Shown: positions 7,284 through 17,670 of the stretch, in pieces | How the letters are laid out: every line of letters starts with the position of its first letter | How positions within the stretch are numbered: the stretch's first letter is position 1 | Assembly: GCA_002440665.1 (NCBI GenBank) | Contig: DJUX01000059.1 | Span: 21,042 to 85,041, forward strand | DNA: 64,000 nucleotides | Reading direction: 5' to 3' | Source of the DNA: Dechloromonas sp. UBA6271 | GTDB lineage: Bacteria > Pseudomonadota > Gammaproteobacteria > Burkholderiales > Rhodocyclaceae | Made by a program: the position numbers and the translations under genes | Notes under the pieces: generated by a model | Databases searched by the model: none | The model's input: only the letters and a program-made list of their open reading frames with translations | Told to the model about the DNA's origin: nothing

Positions 7284-8526
7284 CGACGAAGTCGGTATCC
7301 GCGAACTGCTGTCGGAAATTCTGATCGACGAGGGCTACGACGTAAGGTTGGCCGAAAATGCCACGGTGGCGCGCCGGATACGCGGCGAACTGCGTCCCGA
7401 TCTGGTGCTGCTCGACATCTGGATGCCCGATACCGACGGTATTTCGCTGCTCAAGGAATGGCACGCTGCCGGCCACCTCAACATGCCGGTGGTCATGATG
7501 TCGGGTCACGGCACCATCGATACGGCGGTCGAGGCGACCCGTTTCGGTGCCTTCGATTTCCTCGAAAAACCGATCGCCCTGCAGAAGCTGTTGTCGACGG
7601 TACAGAAGGCGCTCAAGCACGACACGCCGCCGCAGCGCCCGCCGCTGACGCTGGAAGCCTTCGGCCGCTCGTCGATCGTCAAGGAATTCAAGCGCCGCCT
7701 TGAGCAGGCCTCGGCCAAGGCGCCGATCCTGCTGCTCAAGGGTGCCGTCGGCGGCATGGCCGAAATCTGCGCGCGCACCCTTAAGGCGCCGCGGGCGCCG
7801 TGGCTCGACCTTTCCGGCGTGAGCAGCGCCCTGACCCAGGAAATGCTGGAAAAACTCGGCGGCGGCGTGCTCTTCGTCCCCGATCTGATGGTTCTCGGCA
7901 AAATGCAGCAGATGAATCTGGCATTTGCGGTCGACCGCCTGGAAAAGCTCAATATGCAACTGGTCGCCGCCACCGTCACGCCGCTCGCCACGCTCGGCGA
8001 AGCGGGCTGGGACAGCAAGCTGCTGGCACGGCTCGGCGAGGTCTGGGTGGCGCTGCCGTCACTGGCCGGCCATGCCGACGAATTGCCGGAAATCGCCGGC
8101 CTGCTGCTGACCAATTTCGTCGAGCGCGGCGAAGTCCAGCCGCGCCGTTTTTCGACCGGCGCCCTCAACGCGCTGCGCACCCAGCCCTGGCACAGCCGCC
8201 CGGAGGCGAGCTGGGGTGATCTCTACGCGCTGGTCCGCAACTTGGCGCTGACCGCGCTGGAAGAGGAAATCTCGGCCGACGACGTGCAGCGCGTGATGCC
8301 GCAGGATCAAGGAGCGGGGCATGAACTCGCCTCGTTGCTGCCCTTGCTCGACCAGCCCTTGCGCGAAGCGCGCGACGCTTTCGAGAAGCTCTATTTCGAG
8401 CACCATTTGCGCCTCGAAGGTGGCAATATGACGAGATTGGCGGAGCGTTCCGGCCTGGAGCGCACGCACTTGTACCGCAAGCTGAAGCAACTTGACGTAA
8501 AGCTCGGCAAGCGCGGCGAAGAATAA
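7261..8526 (+). CDS. ntrX: NtrX-like response regulator with degenerate AAA+ domain
   Basis: The 421-residue protein begins with an intact receiver domain: VVDDE, LLDIWMPDTDG with phospho-acceptor Asp52, and FLEKP. It ends with a Fis-type helix-turn-helix (NMTRLAERSGLERTHLYRKL). The middle 250 residues sit where a sigma-54 AAA+ domain should be but have lost its signatures. Walker A (GESGTGKE) is replaced by KGAVGGMAE, GAFTGA is absent, and Walker B has become GGGVLFVPDL. It should therefore bind DNA under phosphorylation control but not drive sigma-54 by ATP hydrolysis. A strong ribosome site (gaaggaggaggaag) lies inside the ntrY end. A dispersed element copy is at 7921-7956. Confidence 0.9.
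   Translation: MAIILVVDDEVGIRELLSEILIDEGYDVRLAENATVARRIRGELRPDLVLLDIWMPDTDGISLLKEWHAAGHLNMPVVMMSGHGTIDTAVEATRFGAFDFLEKPIALQKLLSTVQKALKHDTPPQRPPLTLEAFGRSSIVKEFKRRLEQASAKAPILLLKGAVGGMAEICARTLKAPRAPWLDLSGVSSALTQEMLEKLGGGVLFVPDLMVLGKMQQMNLAFAVDRLEKLNMQLVAATVTPLATLGEAGWDSKLLARLGEVWVALPSLAGHADELPEIAGLLLTNFVERGEVQPRRFSTGALNALRTQPWHSRPEASWGDLYALVRNLALTALEEEISADDVQRVMPQDQGAGHELASLLPLLDQPLREARDAFEKLYFEHHLRLEGGNMTRLAERSGLERTHLYRKLKQLDVKLGKRGEE
7921..7956 (-). repeat. Dispersed element, copy in ntrX
   Basis: Minus strand: CATATTGAGC, TTTT, then GGTCGACCGCAAATG. Core differs in the last bases. Confidence 0.6.
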
Positions 8527-8553
8527 TCCGGACCAATCCGGGGTGGGGGCAAC

Positions 8554-9987
8554 ATGAAAGTCATCATTCTGGGGGCTGGCCAGGTGGGGGCCAGCGTCGC
8601 CGAAGGTCTGGTGTCGGAAGAGAACGACATCACCGTGGTCGATAGCGACCCGGCACGCCTCGCGCTGCTGCAGGATCGCCTCGACTTGCGCACGGTGGTC
8701 GGCAATGGGGCCGTCCCCTCGGTGATGCGCAATGCCGGCGCCGAAGATGCCGACATGATCATCGCCGTGACCCAGAGCGACCAGACCAACCTGGTCGCCT
8801 GCAAGGTGGCGCACGGCGTTTTCAACGTGCCGACGCGGATTGCCCGGCTGCGCTCCCGCGATTTTCTCGAAGATGCGAGCCTGCTGAGTCCGGAAAATTT
8901 CGCGGTCGATTTCGCGCTCTGTCCGGAGCAGGTGATTACCGACTACATCCGCCGTCTGATCGAGTTTCCGGAAGCCTTGCAGGTGCTCAACTTCGCCTGC
9001 GGGCGCGTCAGTCTCGTCGCGGTGCGTGCCTACGAAGGCGGACTGCTGGTCGGCAAGCCGATCAAGGACATGCGCGAACTGCTGCCGCCCGAAATGGGGG
9101 CGCGGATTGCCGCAATCTTCCGCCGCGACCAGCCGGTCTTTCCCGAGGGCGATACGGTGATCGAAGCCGGCGACGAGGTCTTCCTGCTCGCCGCCGCCGA
9201 ACATATCCGGCCGGTGCTGCGGCAGTTGCGCCGGATGATGAACCCGGTCCAGCGCATCATGATCGCCGGTGGCGGCAACATCGGCCTGCGGCTCGCCAAG
9301 TCGCTCGAAAAACGCTATGAAATCAAACTGATAGAAGGCCGCAAGGAACGCGCCGAAGTGCTGGCCGGGGAGCTGGACAGGACGCTGGTGCTGTTGGGCG
9401 ACGCGACCGACGAGGAATTGCTCGAGCAGGAAAACATCTGTGAGATGGACCTCTTCCTCGCCGTGACCAACGACGACGAGGACAACATCATGTCCGGCAG
9501 CCTGGCCAAACGGCTCGGCTGCAAGCGCGTGGTGGCGCTGATCAACCGCCGTGCCTATGCCGAAATGATCGAGGGCGGGCCGATCGACATCGGCATTTCG
9601 CCGGCTCAGGTATCGATCGGCACCTTGCTCGCGCATGTCCGCCAGGGCGATGTTGCCGAGGTGCATTCGCTGCGCCGTGGTGCGGCCGAGGCGCTGGAAC
9701 TGGTCGTGCATGGCGATGCCAAGACCTCGAAGGTCGTCGGCAAGCGCATCGACCAGATCGACTGGCCGCACGGCGTGACCGTCGCCGCCCTGGTGCGCAA
9801 TTTCGACCAGGCAGTGATCGTCGGCCAGACCGACGACTGGACCGCCATCACCCGCCACGGCGAGGTGGTGATCGCGCATCACGACACGGTGATCGAGCCC
9901 GATGACCACGTGATTGTCTTCTGCACCCGGAAAAAGCTGGTGAAGAAGGTGGAGAAGCTGTTCCAGGTCGGTTTCCACTTCCTGTGA
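8554..9987 (+). CDS. trkA: Trk potassium uptake regulatory subunit TrkA
   Basis: This 477-residue protein consists of two repeats of an NAD-binding RCK_N domain plus RCK_C domain. The first nucleotide fold starts VIILGAGQVGASVAEGL and the second IMIAGGGNIGLRLAKSL near residue 230. It is the cytoplasmic gating subunit of the Trk K+ channel. trkH follows after 10 bases, so both subunits are in one unit. A ribosome site (ggggtgggggc) precedes the ATG. Length and domain order match the family. Confidence 0.96.
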   Translation: MKVIILGAGQVGASVAEGLVSEENDITVVDSDPARLALLQDRLDLRTVVGNGAVPSVMRNAGAEDADMIIAVTQSDQTNLVACKVAHGVFNVPTRIARLRSRDFLEDASLLSPENFAVDFALCPEQVITDYIRRLIEFPEALQVLNFACGRVSLVAVRAYEGGLLVGKPIKDMRELLPPEMGARIAAIFRRDQPVFPEGDTVIEAGDEVFLLAAAEHIRPVLRQLRRMMNPVQRIMIAGGGNIGLRLAKSLEKRYEIKLIEGRKERAEVLAGELDRTLVLLGDATDEELLEQENICEMDLFLAVTNDDEDNIMSGSLAKRLGCKRVVALINRRAYAEMIEGGPIDIGISPAQVSIGTLLAHVRQGDVAEVHSLRRGAAEALELVVHGDAKTSKVVGKRIDQIDWPHGVTVAALVRNFDQAVIVGQTDDWTAITRHGEVVIAHHDTVIEPDDHVIVFCTRKKLVKKVEKLFQVGFHFL

Positions 9988-9997
9988 GGGGTCGACC

Positions 9998-11452
9998 GTG
10001 ACACGCTTCGCCCCCGTCTATCGCGCGCTGGGCATGATCATCATGCTCTTCGGCCTGACCATGCTGGCGCCGCTGATCCTGTCCTACGCCATGGACGACG
10101 GCGCCCAGTCGGCCTACGACGAGGCCTTCGGGCTGACCATGCTGTGCGGCGCCTTCCTCTGGTACCGCTACCGAAGCTGCAAGCGCGAGCTGACCATTCG
10201 CGACGGCTTCCTGATGGTCGTCCTGGTGTGGACGGTGCTGCCGGCCTTCGCCGCCATCCCATTGATGATCCATCTCGGGCTCAGTCACACCGACGCCTAT
10301 TTCGAGACGGTATCCGGCCTGACGACGACCGGCTCGACCATCCTTTCGAATATCGACACGCTGCCGATGTCGATCAACCTATGGCGCCACCAGCTGGTCT
10401 GGGTCGGTGGCATGGGCCTGATCGTGCTGGCCATCGCCATCCTCCCGCTGCTCGGCATCGGCGGCCGCCAGATGTTCAAGGCGGAGACACCGGGGCCGAT
10501 GAAGGACGCCAAGATGACGCCGCGCATCGCCGAAACGGCCAAGGGACTGTGGCTGGTCTATCTCGGCGTCTCGGTGGCGTGCATCCTCGGCTTCCGCTGG
10601 GCGGGCATGAGCTGGTTCGACGCCATCTGCCACGCCTTCTCGACCATGGGCCTAGGCGGCTTCTCGACCCACGACGCGAGTTTCGGCTTCTTCGACTCGC
10701 CGGCCATCGAGGCGGTTGCCATCGTCTTCATGCTGATCGCCGGCATGAATTTCGGCACGCTGTTCCTGGCAGTGCATGGACGGTCGCTGCGTCCGTACCT
10801 GCACGATCCGGAGGCCGGCTGGTTCATCGGCATCACCTTGGTCAGCATTCTCATCGTTGCCATCTACATCTGGAAGGACGGGGTCTATGCCGAACTCGAC
10901 ACGGCAGTGCGTCATGTCGCGTTCAATCTGGTGTCGATTGCGACGACGACCGGCTACGCCAGCGTCGACTTCGCGCTGTGGCCGATCTTCGCGCCGCTGT
11001 GGATGCTCTTCCTGTCCAGTTTCGTGACCAGCGCCGGATCGACCGGCGGCGGCATCAAGATGATCCGCGCCCTGCTGCTCTACAAGCAGGTGTTTCGCGA
11101 ACTGCTGCGCGCCATGCACCCGAGTGCGGTCTACAACGTCCGCGTCGGCGGGCAGGTGGCGCCGCAGTCGATCCTATTCGCGGTGCTGGCCTTCGGCTTC
11201 ATGTACATGGTCAGTGTCGTCTCGCTGACGCTGCTGATGGCCTTCACCGGACTCGACATTATTTCCGCGTTCACCGCCGTGGTCGCCAGCATCAACAATA
11301 CCGGTCCCGGCCTCGGTGTCGTCGGCCCATCGACCACCTACGCAGTGCTGGAGGACTTCCAGACCTGGATCTGCATCTTCGCCATGTTGCTTGGCCGCCT
11401 GGAAATTTTCACCCTGCTGGTGGTGTTGACCCCGGCCTTCTGGCGCAAGTGA
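9998..11452 (+). CDS. trkH: Trk potassium uptake membrane subunit TrkH
   Basis: A 484-residue polytopic membrane protein with the four pore-loop repeats of SKT transporters. Filter-like glycines are seen in SGLTTTGSTIL, STMGLGGFST, TTTGYAS and NNTGPGLG. It forms the K+ path gated by TrkA. The GTG start lies ten bases after trkA, so co-translation is likely. The operon sits between ntrYX and hemE, as in related genomes. Confidence 0.95.
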   Translation: MTRFAPVYRALGMIIMLFGLTMLAPLILSYAMDDGAQSAYDEAFGLTMLCGAFLWYRYRSCKRELTIRDGFLMVVLVWTVLPAFAAIPLMIHLGLSHTDAYFETVSGLTTTGSTILSNIDTLPMSINLWRHQLVWVGGMGLIVLAIAILPLLGIGGRQMFKAETPGPMKDAKMTPRIAETAKGLWLVYLGVSVACILGFRWAGMSWFDAICHAFSTMGLGGFSTHDASFGFFDSPAIEAVAIVFMLIAGMNFGTLFLAVHGRSLRPYLHDPEAGWFIGITLVSILIVAIYIWKDGVYAELDTAVRHVAFNLVSIATTTGYASVDFALWPIFAPLWMLFLSSFVTSAGSTGGGIKMIRALLLYKQVFRELLRAMHPSAVYNVRVGGQVAPQSILFAVLAFGFMYMVSVVSLTLLMAFTGLDIISAFTAVVASINNTGPGLGVVGPSTTYAVLEDFQTWICIFAMLLGRLEIFTLLVVLTPAFWRK

Positions 11453-11457
11453 CCCGG

Positions 11458-11479
11458 AAAGGCGGATAATCCCGCCTTT
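11458..11479 (+). terminator. Hairpin after trkH, weak intrinsic terminator
   Basis: AAAGGCGG (11458-11465) pairs perfectly with CCGCCTTT (11472-11479) around a six-base loop. A T4 run follows only after four further bases. It lies in the 51-base gap between trkH and hemE, so it could end the trk transcript, but the spacing makes it a weak candidate. Confidence 0.45.
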
Positions 11480-11503
11480 GCGATTTTCTGGCGGAGTCCC
11501 CCC

Positions 11504-12571
11504 GTGAGCCGACCCAAGAACGACACTTTCCTGCGCGCGCTTCTCAAAGAGCCGACCGAATACACTCCGCTCTGGCTGATGCGTCAGGCCGGCCGCTATC
11601 TCCCGGAATACTGCGAAACGCGCAAACGCGCCGGCAATTTCCTGAACCTGTGCAAGTCGCCCGCCATGGCCTGCGAAGTGACGCTGCAGCCGCTGGCGCG
11701 CTACGACCTCGACGCCGCCATCCTCTTTTCCGACATCCTGACTGTGCCGGATGCGATGGGCCTCGGCCTCTATTTCGCCGAAGGCGAGGGGCCGCGATTC
11801 GAGCGCCCGCTGCGCGAAGAGTGGGCGATCAACGATCTGGCTGCCCCCGATCCCTACGATCACCTGCGCTACGTCATGGATGCCGTGGCCGAGATCCGCC
11901 GCGCGCTCGACAACTCGGTGCCGCTGATCGGCTTCTCCGGCAGTCCTTACACCTTGGCCTGCTACATGGTCGAAGGTCAGGGATCGAGCGATTTCCGCCA
12001 TATCAAGGGCATGCTCTACAACCGGCCCGACCTGCTGCACCGCATCCTGTCGGTGACTGCCGATTCGGTGACCTCCTATCTCAACGCCCAGATCGACTGC
12101 GGCGCCCAGGCCGTGATGATCTTCGACACCTGGGGCGGTTCGCTGTCGGCAGCGGCCTACGAGGAATTCTCGCTGCAGTACATGCGGCGCATCGTCGCCG
12201 GCCTGAAGAAGGAAAAGGACGGGCAGCGCATTCCGAGCATCGTGTTCACCAAGAACGGCGGCCTGTGGCTGGAAAAGATCGCCGCCATCGGCTGCGATGC
12301 AGTCGGCCTCGACTGGACCATCGACATCGGCGAAGCCCGCCGTCGCGTCGGCGACAAGGTGACCTTGCAGGGCAACCTCGACCCGAACGTGCTATTCGCG
12401 CAGCCGGAAATCGTCGCTGCCGAAACCAGAAAGGTACTCGACAGCTTCGGCCCGGGAAATACCGGGCATGTTTTCAACCTTGGCCACGGCATTTCGCAAT
12501 TCACGCCGCCCGAGAGCGTGACGGCACTGGTCGAGACCGTCCACGCGCACAGCCGCCTGCTGCGCAAGTAA
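11504..12571 (+). CDS. hemE: Uroporphyrinogen III decarboxylase
   Basis: The 355-residue enzyme decarboxylates the four acetate side chains of uroporphyrinogen III to give coproporphyrinogen III for heme. The family signatures TPLWLMRQAGRYLPEY (about residues 21-36) and GFSGSPYTLACYMVEG (about 145-160) are complete, and FNLGHGI marks the C-terminal region. The start is a GTG preceded by a gcggagt ribosome site. Downstream lies an AT-rich region with DnaA boxes, then priA. Confidence 0.97.
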   Translation: MSRPKNDTFLRALLKEPTEYTPLWLMRQAGRYLPEYCETRKRAGNFLNLCKSPAMACEVTLQPLARYDLDAAILFSDILTVPDAMGLGLYFAEGEGPRFERPLREEWAINDLAAPDPYDHLRYVMDAVAEIRRALDNSVPLIGFSGSPYTLACYMVEGQGSSDFRHIKGMLYNRPDLLHRILSVTADSVTSYLNAQIDCGAQAVMIFDTWGGSLSAAAYEEFSLQYMRRIVAGLKKEKDGQRIPSIVFTKNGGLWLEKIAAIGCDAVGLDWTIDIGEARRRVGDKVTLQGNLDPNVLFAQPEIVAAETRKVLDSFGPGNTGHVFNLGHGISQFTPPESVTALVETVHAHSRLLRK

Positions 12572-12582
12572 GGCAAAAGAAA

Positions 12583-12629
12583 TCGGGCGAGAAGCGTGAC
12601 TTATGCACAGAATCGTGCATCTCGCCCGA
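12583..12629. repeat. Nested double stem after hemE
   Basis: The perfect 10-base arms TCGGGCGAGA (12583-12592) and TCTCGCCCGA (12620-12629) enclose a second six-base stem, ATGCAC (12603-12608) with GTGCAT (12615-12620, sharing one base with the outer arm). No T run follows on the plus strand, so a simple intrinsic terminator is unlikely. It could be a processed 3' structure of the hemE mRNA or part of the origin-like region. Confidence 0.6.
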
Positions 12630-12765
12630 AAAAATTCGAAGCCATCCTTTGATAGTTCTACTTTGTCGTAACCCAATGATTTAAAAACGTTTGTTGAATT
12701 GCCTAATATTTCGGCAAAGTAACAAAATCCTTACAGTGCCGTTACTTAGCGCAGTCATCCAAAAG

Positions 12766-12800
12766 CAATCCACAAAGTTATCCACAGTATTTGTGGACAA
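12766..12800. promoter_or_regulatory. Cluster of DnaA boxes between hemE and priA
   Basis: TTATCCACA at 12778-12786 is a perfect consensus DnaA box. TTGTCCACA on the minus strand at 12792-12800 differs at one position, and the two face each other around a five-base gap. CAATCCACA at 12766-12774 is a weaker third box. The preceding 150 bases are unusually A/T-rich for this genome. This could be an origin element, a DnaA-titration site, or DnaA control of priA. Confidence 0.7.
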
Positions 12801-12805
12801 GCCGA

Positions 12806-12830
12806 AAACCCCCTGATTCGCAGGGGGTTT
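12806..12830 (+). terminator. Rho-independent terminator before priA
   Basis: AAACCCCCTG (12806-12815) and CAGGGGGTTT (12821-12830) form a perfect 10-base stem around ATTCG. The T run is only three long, and the A/T flanks are symmetrical, so it could act on either strand. It separates the DnaA-box region from priA. Confidence 0.6.
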
Positions 12831-12857
12831 AGCCCGGCATTGCGAGAAACCCTGGCC

Positions 12858-14838
<1,981 letters not shown>

Positions 14839-14840
<2 letters not shown>

Positions 14841-14874
14841 TTTTTGCCGCCTTATCGGCGTCGACCGGAGACGA
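14839..14874 (+). repeat. Dispersed element, degenerate copy between priA and MFS gene
   Basis: GATTTTTGCCGCCTTATCGG, then CGTCGACCGGAG. The 5' half matches the copy at 19190 closely; the 3' end of the core is changed. It occupies the short convergent gap and runs into the 3' end of the MFS gene. Confidence 0.55.
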
Positions 14875-16063
14875 ACAGCCAGGCGAAGGCAGCGATCTGA
14901 CCGCCGAGCAGGGTCAGGAAGCCGGTGCGGAATGCGCTGTCGGCGGCCCAGCCAGTGGCCTGAAGCAGGTCGACGAGGGCCCCGAAACCCCATTGCAGGC
15001 CGAAGGCGCCGGCGAAGACGAGCAGGTTGAGCGCCGTGTTGGCGCGCCCCGACAAGGCCGGCGGGAAGGTCTGGGCAACCAGCGAGTAGGCGATGTTGGA
15101 CAGCGAGAAACAGGCGCCGAGCACCGGCCACAGCCAGTCGCTGCCGCGCCCGGGGAACAGGGTCAGGCCGGCCAGACTGACGATGGCCGCCAGCATGGCA
15201 CCCAGATAGACGCGTTCGAGCTTGATCCCGCGCCGTACCAGCGCGGCCGCGAAGAAGCCCATGAACAGGAAGCCGGCGAGCATGGTGCCGCTGATCCAAG
15301 TCAGGCGGACAGCGATGGCGGTGCGGTCGAGGTGCTCGATGACGCTCATCCAGCGCGTCGCCCACAGGCCCTGCACGGCCATGAAGCCGCCGGTCATCCA
15401 GAAACCCATCGGTGCGTAACGCCAGAAATGGCGGCTGGTGAAAACCTGGCGGACGCCGGCCAACTGTTCGGCAAATCCGGCCCCCTTGGCGCTTTCCTTG
15501 TCCGGCACGAACCACCACAAGGCGGTGGCGACCAGCAGCGTGGTGACTGCCAGCGCCAGCATGATTTCGCGCCAGCCGGCGAAGCCGAGCGCCAGTTCCA
15601 GTGGTTTCGAGGCGGCGAGGGCGCCGAGTCCGCCCGAAGCCATGATCCAGCCGGTCAGCGAAGCCTGGCGCTCGGGCGGGAACCATTGTGAGAAGGCCTT
15701 GAACGAGGCCATCAGGCAGGCCGAGACGCCGAGGCCGATCAGTGCCCGGCCGACAGCGAGGCCGGCCAGCGTATCCGAGGTGGCGAAGGTGGCGGCACCG
15801 GCGGCAGCGATCAGCAGTAGCGCGGCTTCGACCCGGCGCGGACCGAAGCGGTCGAGCAGCATGCCGAGTGGCAGTTGGGCGGCGCCGAAGGCGAGGAAGT
15901 AGGTGCTGGTCAGCAGGCCCAGCGCGTTGTCGCCCAGGCCGAGGTCGCGCGCCAGCACCGGACCGATGACGGCGTTCGCCGTACGGTAGAGGTAGGACAG
16001 GAAATAGCCGGCGGCGAAGGGCAGGAAGAGGCGCAGCCACAACTGGCGGTTGTCGAGCGCCAT
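14852..16063 (-). CDS. MFS transporter (sugar phosphate/glucarate-like antiporter fold)
   Basis: The ATG at 16063 gives 403 residues with about 12 hydrophobic helices. RTANAVIGPVLARDLGL and the loop LGMLLDRFGPRRVEAALLL are typical of the major facilitator superfamily. The substrate cannot be read from sequence. Its ATG overlaps the TAA of the upstream MOSC gene (TAATG), so translation is coupled. It converges on priA, with only 11 bases between stops, and the gap holds a dispersed element copy. Confidence 0.85.
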   Translation of the reverse strand: MALDNRQLWLRLFLPFAAGYFLSYLYRTANAVIGPVLARDLGLGDNALGLLTSTYFLAFGAAQLPLGMLLDRFGPRRVEAALLLIAAAGAATFATSDTLAGLAVGRALIGLGVSACLMASFKAFSQWFPPERQASLTGWIMASGGLGALAASKPLELALGFAGWREIMLALAVTTLLVATALWWFVPDKESAKGAGFAEQLAGVRQVFTSRHFWRYAPMGFWMTGGFMAVQGLWATRWMSVIEHLDRTAIAVRLTWISGTMLAGFLFMGFFAAALVRRGIKLERVYLGAMLAAIVSLAGLTLFPGRGSDWLWPVLGACFSLSNIAYSLVAQTFPPALSGRANTALNLLVFAGAFGLQWGFGALVDLLQATGWAADSAFRTGFLTLLGGQIAAFAWLFVSGRRR

Positions 16064-16749
16064 TACGGGGCCTCCGGTTTCACGTGGAACGCCGGCGGCG
16101 GCTGCTTTTCCAGCCAGCCCAGGCGGTCGACGATCTTGCGTTGCCAGCCGGAAGCGATGCCCGGCGTGGCTGCCAGTTGCCTGAGCGCTTCGAGCGCCGG
16201 CCGGTGCGCCTGCCAGAGGGTCATCGCGGCGGCGAGGGTGGAGGCGTTGGCCGCCGGTTCGACGAGATCCAGCGTCGCGTCCGGCGTCACCGTTCCCGGT
16301 TGCAGAACGCGGAAATACCAGCCGGTCAGCCGCTGCTCGGCAATGAAAGCGGCCATGCCGTCGACGCCGAAGCGGTCGTCGATTTTCCAGCACGGGCTGC
16401 GCGGCTGGCAGAGCTGCAGGCGGGCCTCGCCGAGCTGGAAGATGTCACCGATGCGCACCTGCGTTTCATCGAGGGTGTGGCTGGATATGTTTTCGCCCAG
16501 GCTGCCGGGTTCCAGTTGGTCGGCGGCTTCCGGGAATCTTTCGGCGAGGCGTGCGTAGTGGGCGGCCGGATAGAGATGAACGGCCTTTTCCGGCCCGCCG
16601 TGGACGCGGCGGTCAGCCTGCTGGTCGCCGGCGAAGCCTTCAATGCCGAGCTGCAACGCTGTGCCGACCGGGTGTTTGAACATGCCGGTCGGCCGCCCGC
16701 TCTCGGGCAGCGGGGCAATGGTGCCGATGAAGAGGGAGATGCGTGCCAT
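16063..16749 (-). CDS. MOSC-domain protein (YiiM-like)
   Basis: The 228-residue protein resembles the YiiM type of MOSC domain proteins. It shows HGGPEKAVHLYP, GSLGENIS and the conserved Cys region QPRSPCWKIDDRFG near residue 120. MOSC domains bind molybdenum cofactor or transfer sulfur. YiiM in E. coli helps reduce N-hydroxylated base analogues and is Moco-dependent. The exact substrate here is unknown. The C-terminal codons carry a parS-like site and read FHVKPEAP. The gene is translationally coupled to the MFS transporter. Confidence 0.88.
   Translation of the reverse strand: MARISLFIGTIAPLPESGRPTGMFKHPVGTALQLGIEGFAGDQQADRRVHGGPEKAVHLYPAAHYARLAERFPEAADQLEPGSLGENISSHTLDETQVRIGDIFQLGEARLQLCQPRSPCWKIDDRFGVDGMAAFIAEQRLTGWYFRVLQPGTVTPDATLDLVEPAANASTLAAAMTLWQAHRPALEALRQLAATPGIASGWQRKIVDRLGWLEKQPPPAFHVKPEAP
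16077..16090. promoter_or_regulatory. parS-like site, one mismatch
   Basis: GTTTCACGTGGAAC differs by one base from the perfect palindrome at 2388. It lies in the 3' end of the MOSC gene. Confidence 0.7.
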
Positions 16750-16767
16750 GATGGAACGATTTTGCCA

Positions 16768-17670
16768 TCAATCCCACAGCCATGCTGCGCCGCGTACCCC
16801 CGAGGAATCCCCATGTGCCGGCGGCAGGATTTTTGTGTAGAAATGGTCCGAAAAAACGTGTGGACCGCAACAGGCGGGCAGGTTGTGGTAGAGCCGCTGC
16901 AGGTTCGAGAGCCCGCCGCCGAGAACGATGACCTGCGGATCGAGCAGATTGATGACGCCGGCCAGCGCGCGCCCAAGGCGCGCCTCGTAGCGCTGCAGCG
17001 TCGCTTCGCAGGCCGGATCACCGGCACTGGCGCGTTGGTCGATGAGCGCCGGGGTAAGAATTTCCCCGGTCTGCTGCGCATGGTCGCGCGTCAGCGCCGG
17101 TCCGCACAGGTAGGTTTCGATGCAGCCGCGGCGGCCGCAATAGCACGCCGGCAGCGGGAGGTCGACTGCTTCGGGGAGGGGCAGCGGGTTGTGTCCCCAT
17201 TCGCCGGCGATGGCGTTGGCGCCGTTGAGGAGATGGCCGCGGACGACGATCCCGCCGCCGATGCCGGTGCCGAGAATGACGCCAAAAACGACCTCGGCAG
17301 CGCGCCCGGCACCGTCGCTCGCTTCGGACAGGGCAAAGCAGTTAGCGTCGTTGGCCAGGCGAATTTCACGCTGCAGCAACGCTTCAAGGTCGGCGCGCAG
17401 CGGGCGGCCGATCAGGCAGGTCGAGTTGGCGTTCTTGATCAGCCCGCCGGCCAGCGATTCGGCACCGGGGATGCCGATGCCCAGCGAGCCGCGCTGGCCG
17501 AGTTCGGTTTCGACCGCCATGACGAGCCGGGAGACGGCGCCGATGGTCGCCGCGTAATCGCCCTGCGGAGTCGCGATGCGTCGGCGGAGCAATTGCTGGC
17601 CGGCGTCGCCCAGCGCGACGATTTCGATCTTGGTGCCGCCGAGATCGACGCCGAGGCTCAAGCGGCTCAA
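16768..17670 (-). CDS. ROK-family sugar kinase (fructokinase/glucokinase-like)
   Basis: This 300-residue protein has the ROK ATP site LGVDLGGTKIEIV at the N terminus and the sugar-binding/catalytic region ANDANCFALSEA near residue 106. EWGHNPLPLP plus CYCGRRGCIETYLCGP forms the ROK zinc motif. It phosphorylates a hexose at the expense of ATP; fructose or glucose is likely, but the substrate cannot be fixed from sequence. The inferred start is TTG, overlapping the TGA of the upstream methyltransferase-like gene (TTGA), a coupling-type arrangement. A dispersed element copy (16839-16874) lies near the 3' end. Confidence 0.9.
   Translation of the reverse strand: MSRLSLGVDLGGTKIEIVALGDAGQQLLRRRIATPQGDYAATIGAVSRLVMAVETELGQRGSLGIGIPGAESLAGGLIKNANSTCLIGRPLRADLEALLQREIRLANDANCFALSEASDGAGRAAEVVFGVILGTGIGGGIVVRGHLLNGANAIAGEWGHNPLPLPEAVDLPLPACYCGRRGCIETYLCGPALTRDHAQQTGEILTPALIDQRASAGDPACEATLQRYEARLGRALAGVINLLDPQVIVLGGGLSNLQRLYHNLPACCGPHVFSDHFYTKILPPAHGDSSGVRGAAWLWD
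16839..16874 (+). repeat. Dispersed element, copy in ROK gene
   Basis: GAAAT, GGTCCG, A6 tract at 16851-16856, then TGTGGACCGCAACAGG at 16859-16874. The A/T tract is on the other strand than usual. Confidence 0.65.

Noticed and set aside
9990..10004. GGTCGACCGTGACAC at the trkH start as an element copy
   Set aside because: It shares the GTCGACC palindrome but lacks both upstream A/T tracts and the CGCAAC end.
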